Shown here in pieces: positions 61,481-64,000 of a stretch of 64,000 nt of DNA (positions are counted from its first letter, which is position 1; each line of letters starts with the position of its first letter). The notes under the pieces were generated by a model. It saw nothing but the letters and a program-made list of their open reading frames with translations, searched no databases and was not told the origin of the DNA. The position numbers and the translations under genes were made by a program. The stretch is from Effrenium voratum (Eukaryota > Sar > Dinophyceae > Suessiales > Symbiodiniaceae), in assembly GCA_963377175.1 (NCBI GenBank), contig CAUJNA010000855.1:1-64000 (forward strand), written 5' to 3'.

Positions 61481-63021
61481 ATGGTGAACATCGCTGAACA
61501 GGAAGCCGTTTTTTGGGAACGATGTGGAGCAGTGGGCCTGGGAGAAACAGAGCAGGCCCGCCTTCGGGCAGGCGGAGTCACCACTCTCGCGAGGCTGGCG
61601 TTCGCTGCCGGCCAGCCGGGAGACACGCCCACGGCGGAGGCGTTGACAGACCTTATAAAGGAAGGTGAGGAGCCGTCAGCGTTGGACAGCTGAGCTGCGT
61701 CAGACGACTGGCATTTGAGGCGCAAACCATCATGATCGCTCAGGTCAGGATGCTGGTTGAGAACAAACCTGATGCAGCTGCGCAGTTGCTTACAGGGCCT
61801 CACGCTTGCGGGTGAGCTTGAGTGTTCGTATTCCTGTTATGAGCAGGTTATGCAGTTGCAAGCGAACAACAGCGTGGTGTACCTTCCGCCCCACAAGTTC
61901 CCTTCACGCAGGCCGGAATTGGCCCAGGACAAACCTCGGAAGGAAATCATCCTGAAGCATGTGCTGGGGTTTGAGATTTTGGAGGCGGTTCTCACATCGC
62001 CCAATGTCAAAGGCATACTCCGCCTTGGAGCGTATCGTCCAGGATCACAGCTACGCTTTGCTTGACAGATATGCTGCAATAATGATTGTTTTTATGGTTC
62101 TTGCGCGGGCACGCTGTTCAGATGTCAGGGATATTTTCACTTCCCGTATTGATGTGATGGATGAAGGCCTTTCGAAAGGATATATTGAGATATCCACCTT
62201 CAACCACAAGAACACTACGCGTGCTGCCGGTACAGGGTTGCCCCTACTTCTGATCGCCAGCGAGATGGGGCAAAGCCTTCCTGGACGTTGCCATGATGAT
62301 GGGCAAAGACCTGAAGGCTGGATTTGCTGGACCGTTGCTCACTTCGCCAGATAGGAATGGCCGGCTTACGGAACATGAAGAGCTTGGCCTATGGCTCCGT
62401 GCTCTTCTGCAAAAACAGGTTGAGCCACTCTCGGGTTTGACTGGGCATGGCATCAAGGCAACGGCACTGTCGTGGGCAGCAAGGTACGGGTTGCCGGATG
62501 AAGTCCGAGCGGTACTGGGGGACCATTCCATGAGAGGGCGAGACGCTAGAGTTGTGTATGCAAGGGACCATCAAGCTATGCCATTGAGAAAGCTTGATGA
62601 GGTTCTCCAAGCCATTCGCAGTGGTGTTTTTCTGCCTGACAACAGCAGGGCCTCTTATTTTGATGGTGCATCTCAAGACGTTCGGGAAGAGGCGCCCACC
62701 TGTAAGGACGATGAGGGCCCCACTGCTGATGATGTACACGCCCCAGGACATGATAGCACAAGTTCAAGTTCTGAGTCAAGCTCCACCGATGGGTCAAGCT
62801 TGGATGAGGCCGTTGTGCGGGCCAGCCATGTGTCCCCCGAACCCACAAATTGGGGGAGGGGAACCCCGTTTGAGCACAATGTAACCAGAACGTTACATGT
62901 CCTGCCTGAGGGGCCCACCACGAACACCTTCGTTTGTGGAAGGGTTTGTTCGGACAGTTTCACTCAATTCAAAGGTCAGCTGGTTGATGAATCAGCCAGG
63001 TGCAAACAATGCAGAAACTGA
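61481..63021 (+). pseudogene. Tyrosine recombinase, element copy 2
   Basis: Starts MVNIAEQEAVFWERCGAVGL; continues VRRLAFEAQTIMIAQV (61700), GLTLAGELECSYSCYEQVM, HKFPSRRPELAQDKPRKEI, MIVFMVLARARCSDVRDIF (first Arg, about 62095), STFNHKNTTRAAG, then LSGLTGHGIKATALSWAARYG (His-x-x-Lys), AVLGDHSMRGRDARVVYARDH (His and catalytic Tyr), a Ser/Asp-rich linker and the C-terminal TNTFVCGRVCSDSFTQF ... RCKQCRN. Frame changes near 61690, 61790, 62030 and 62280. The catalytic part (62293-63021) is one open frame. The same architecture as copy 1 with clearly diverged sequence, so these are paralogous elements and not a recent duplication. Confidence 0.75.
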
Positions 63022-63142
63022 CATGCGTGTGCTGCAGTTCAATTGTTGACAGAATTTGAGCTCTATGGCAGAACTCAGATGTCTGGTCTGTGAAACTGAC
63101 ATGCATGTGCTGCAGTTCAATTGTTGACAGAATTTGAGCTCT
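63017..63142 (+). repeat. 48-bp direct repeat between recombinase elements
   Basis: ACTGACATGCRTGTGCTGCAG...GAATTTGAGCTCT occurs at 63017-63064 and 63095-63142 with one mismatch. The first copy overlaps the stop codon of recombinase copy 2, the second forms the leader of copy 3. It may be an element terminus. Confidence 0.9.
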
Positions 63143-63153
63143 TGTGGGCTACC

Positions 63154-63625
63154 ATGACGTCCTTGATGGACAGTGAAGCGGTGCTAAAGGCACGGCTCAA
63201 AGAATCCTGCTTGCCCGAGGAGAACGTGTCTGTACTCCTAGGCAAGCAGTGCCCAGTTGAGTGGTTTGGTGACCGAAGAGGTCGGTGTCGCAATTCTGGC
63301 GGCAATCAGACAAGTGCACTTTGAAGCCCAGACTCTCGCTGTGGCTGCTCTTAAGAACCTTGTTGAGCCTAAGAAAGACTCTGCTGCAACTACCGAGCTC
63401 CCCTTTGTGGAGCGCAATGAGCGCAGTTTGCAGATTGCAGAAAAGTCGACTTCAAGGCCTGGACCTCAGCGGAGCCTTGGAAAATGCACATTCCAATTCT
63501 GATTTGGTTTTTTCACCATGAGAGCAGAACTCCTTGAAGTGTCTGAGTCCGGCCAAGTTTCCGTCGCGGAAGCAGAAGTTCATGCAGGAGAAATGCTTGC
63601 AGGAGCTCAAGGTTGGCTCGTCTGG
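63154..63625 (+). pseudogene. Tyrosine recombinase element, copy 3, N-terminal part only
   Basis: MTSLMDSEAVLKARLKES (63154) then, in other frames, VGVAILAAIRQVHFEAQTLAVAAL (matching VRRLAFEAQTIMI of copy 2), LQGLDLSGALENAHSNSD (matching LQGLTLAGELECSYS) and AKFPSRKQKFMQEKCLQEL. The match to copy 2 stops near 63625, before any catalytic residue; the rest is unrelated sequence running into satellite. Confidence 0.65.
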
Positions 63626-63847
63626 CTTGATCATTTTTGGTGAAAAGAACAAGGACATGGAAGCCGAATTGGGGACCGATCCTCTTCAAGCAAAGGTGTT
63701 CTCCCTTGGCACAGGCATTGTTGGTCACCGGACCGCAGGTCTTGCCTTTGATGTTATACGCCCAACACTTGCGACAACCCTGCTCAATCATGGTAAAAAT
63801 CTCGGGAACATCCACGAGCTCAGGAGGCAACCGAGGCCCTTTGTTAC

Positions 63848-64000
63848 GAGACGGATCTTCTGAGACGGATCTTTTCACCTCCAGCCCGGTGAGCGCCTCT
63901 CCTTAGAATAATATTCCATCCTGGCCCAAGACGGATCTTCCGAGACGGATCTTTTTACCTCCAGCCCGGCAAGTGCCTCTCCTTAGGAAATTCTTTTCCT
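63848..64000 (+). repeat. GAGACGGATCTT satellite, right edge of window
   Basis: Three to four units with the core CCTCCAGCCCGGTGAGCGCCTCTCCTTAG, the same family as the array at 30620-32430. The array continues beyond the window. Confidence 0.95.

Overview
The window reads as nuclear DNA of a dinoflagellate, or a close relative, packed with the remains of DNA viruses and mobile elements; no ordinary housekeeping gene was recognised. The organism call is an inference from four exact TTTAGGG telomere-type units inside the sequence (4821-4848), tRNA-derived SINE-like pieces, a very large non-LTR retrotransposon carrying a cytosine DNA methyltransferase, tyrosine-recombinase genes in tandem, and long arrays of GC-rich minisatellites. 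There is no sign of bacterial operon signals.  Layout. 1-4500 is strongly AT-rich and holds a nearly complete protein-primed family-B DNA polymerase of Polinton/adintovirus type (5' end outside the window) plus one unknown ORF. A tRNA-like piece, interstitial telomere repeats and a second tRNA-like piece (4523-4993) mark the switch to GC-rich sequence. 5010-10014 is a virus-like fibre gene with a C-terminal S74-type chaperone, followed 2 nt later by a retroviral-type integrase (integrase A). 10773-12897 (minus) is a superfamily-3 helicase. 13.0-19.1 kb mixes minisatellites with broken copies of fibre, integrase A, an unknown gene and a small putative ssDNA-binding-like gene. 19373-21214 (minus) is a P-loop ATPase resembling those of Crinkler-type proteins. 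22.4-27.1 kb is mostly repeats. 27.3-30.5 kb carries viral morphogenesis genes: a packaging ATPase, a small PPxY protein and a broken major capsid protein. 30.6-32.4 kb is a GACGGATCTT satellite. 32.5-37.7 kb holds a viral-type cytosine-5 methyltransferase, an ssDNA-binding-like gene and a second, GC-rich, heavily broken family-B polymerase. 37.75-49.4 kb (minus) is the retrotransposon: ORF1 contains a C5 methyltransferase domain; ORF2 contains endonuclease, reverse transcriptase and RNase H. 49.5-57.5 kb carries two more fibre copies, each followed by a different integrase (integrase B), in opposite orientations. 57.6-58.8 kb is another polymerase fragment. 59.2-63.6 kb is a tandem cluster of three tyrosine-recombinase elements, ending in the same satellite.  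How the parts fit. Polymerase B, SF3 helicase, integrase, capsid protein, packaging ATPase, fibre and methyltransferase together form the gene set expected of Polinton-like viruses or adintovirus-like elements integrated in a protist genome. Almost every viral gene carries frameshifts or stops, several are present in two to four copies, and two gene families show inversions inside a gene, so the locus looks like a graveyard of repeated insertions rather than one active element. The retrotransposon is the most intact large element; its methyltransferase is broken by only two apparent single-base shifts. Because the first 4.5 kb differs so much in base composition, and many breaks are single-base, assembly chimerism or sequencing indels remain possible for some features.
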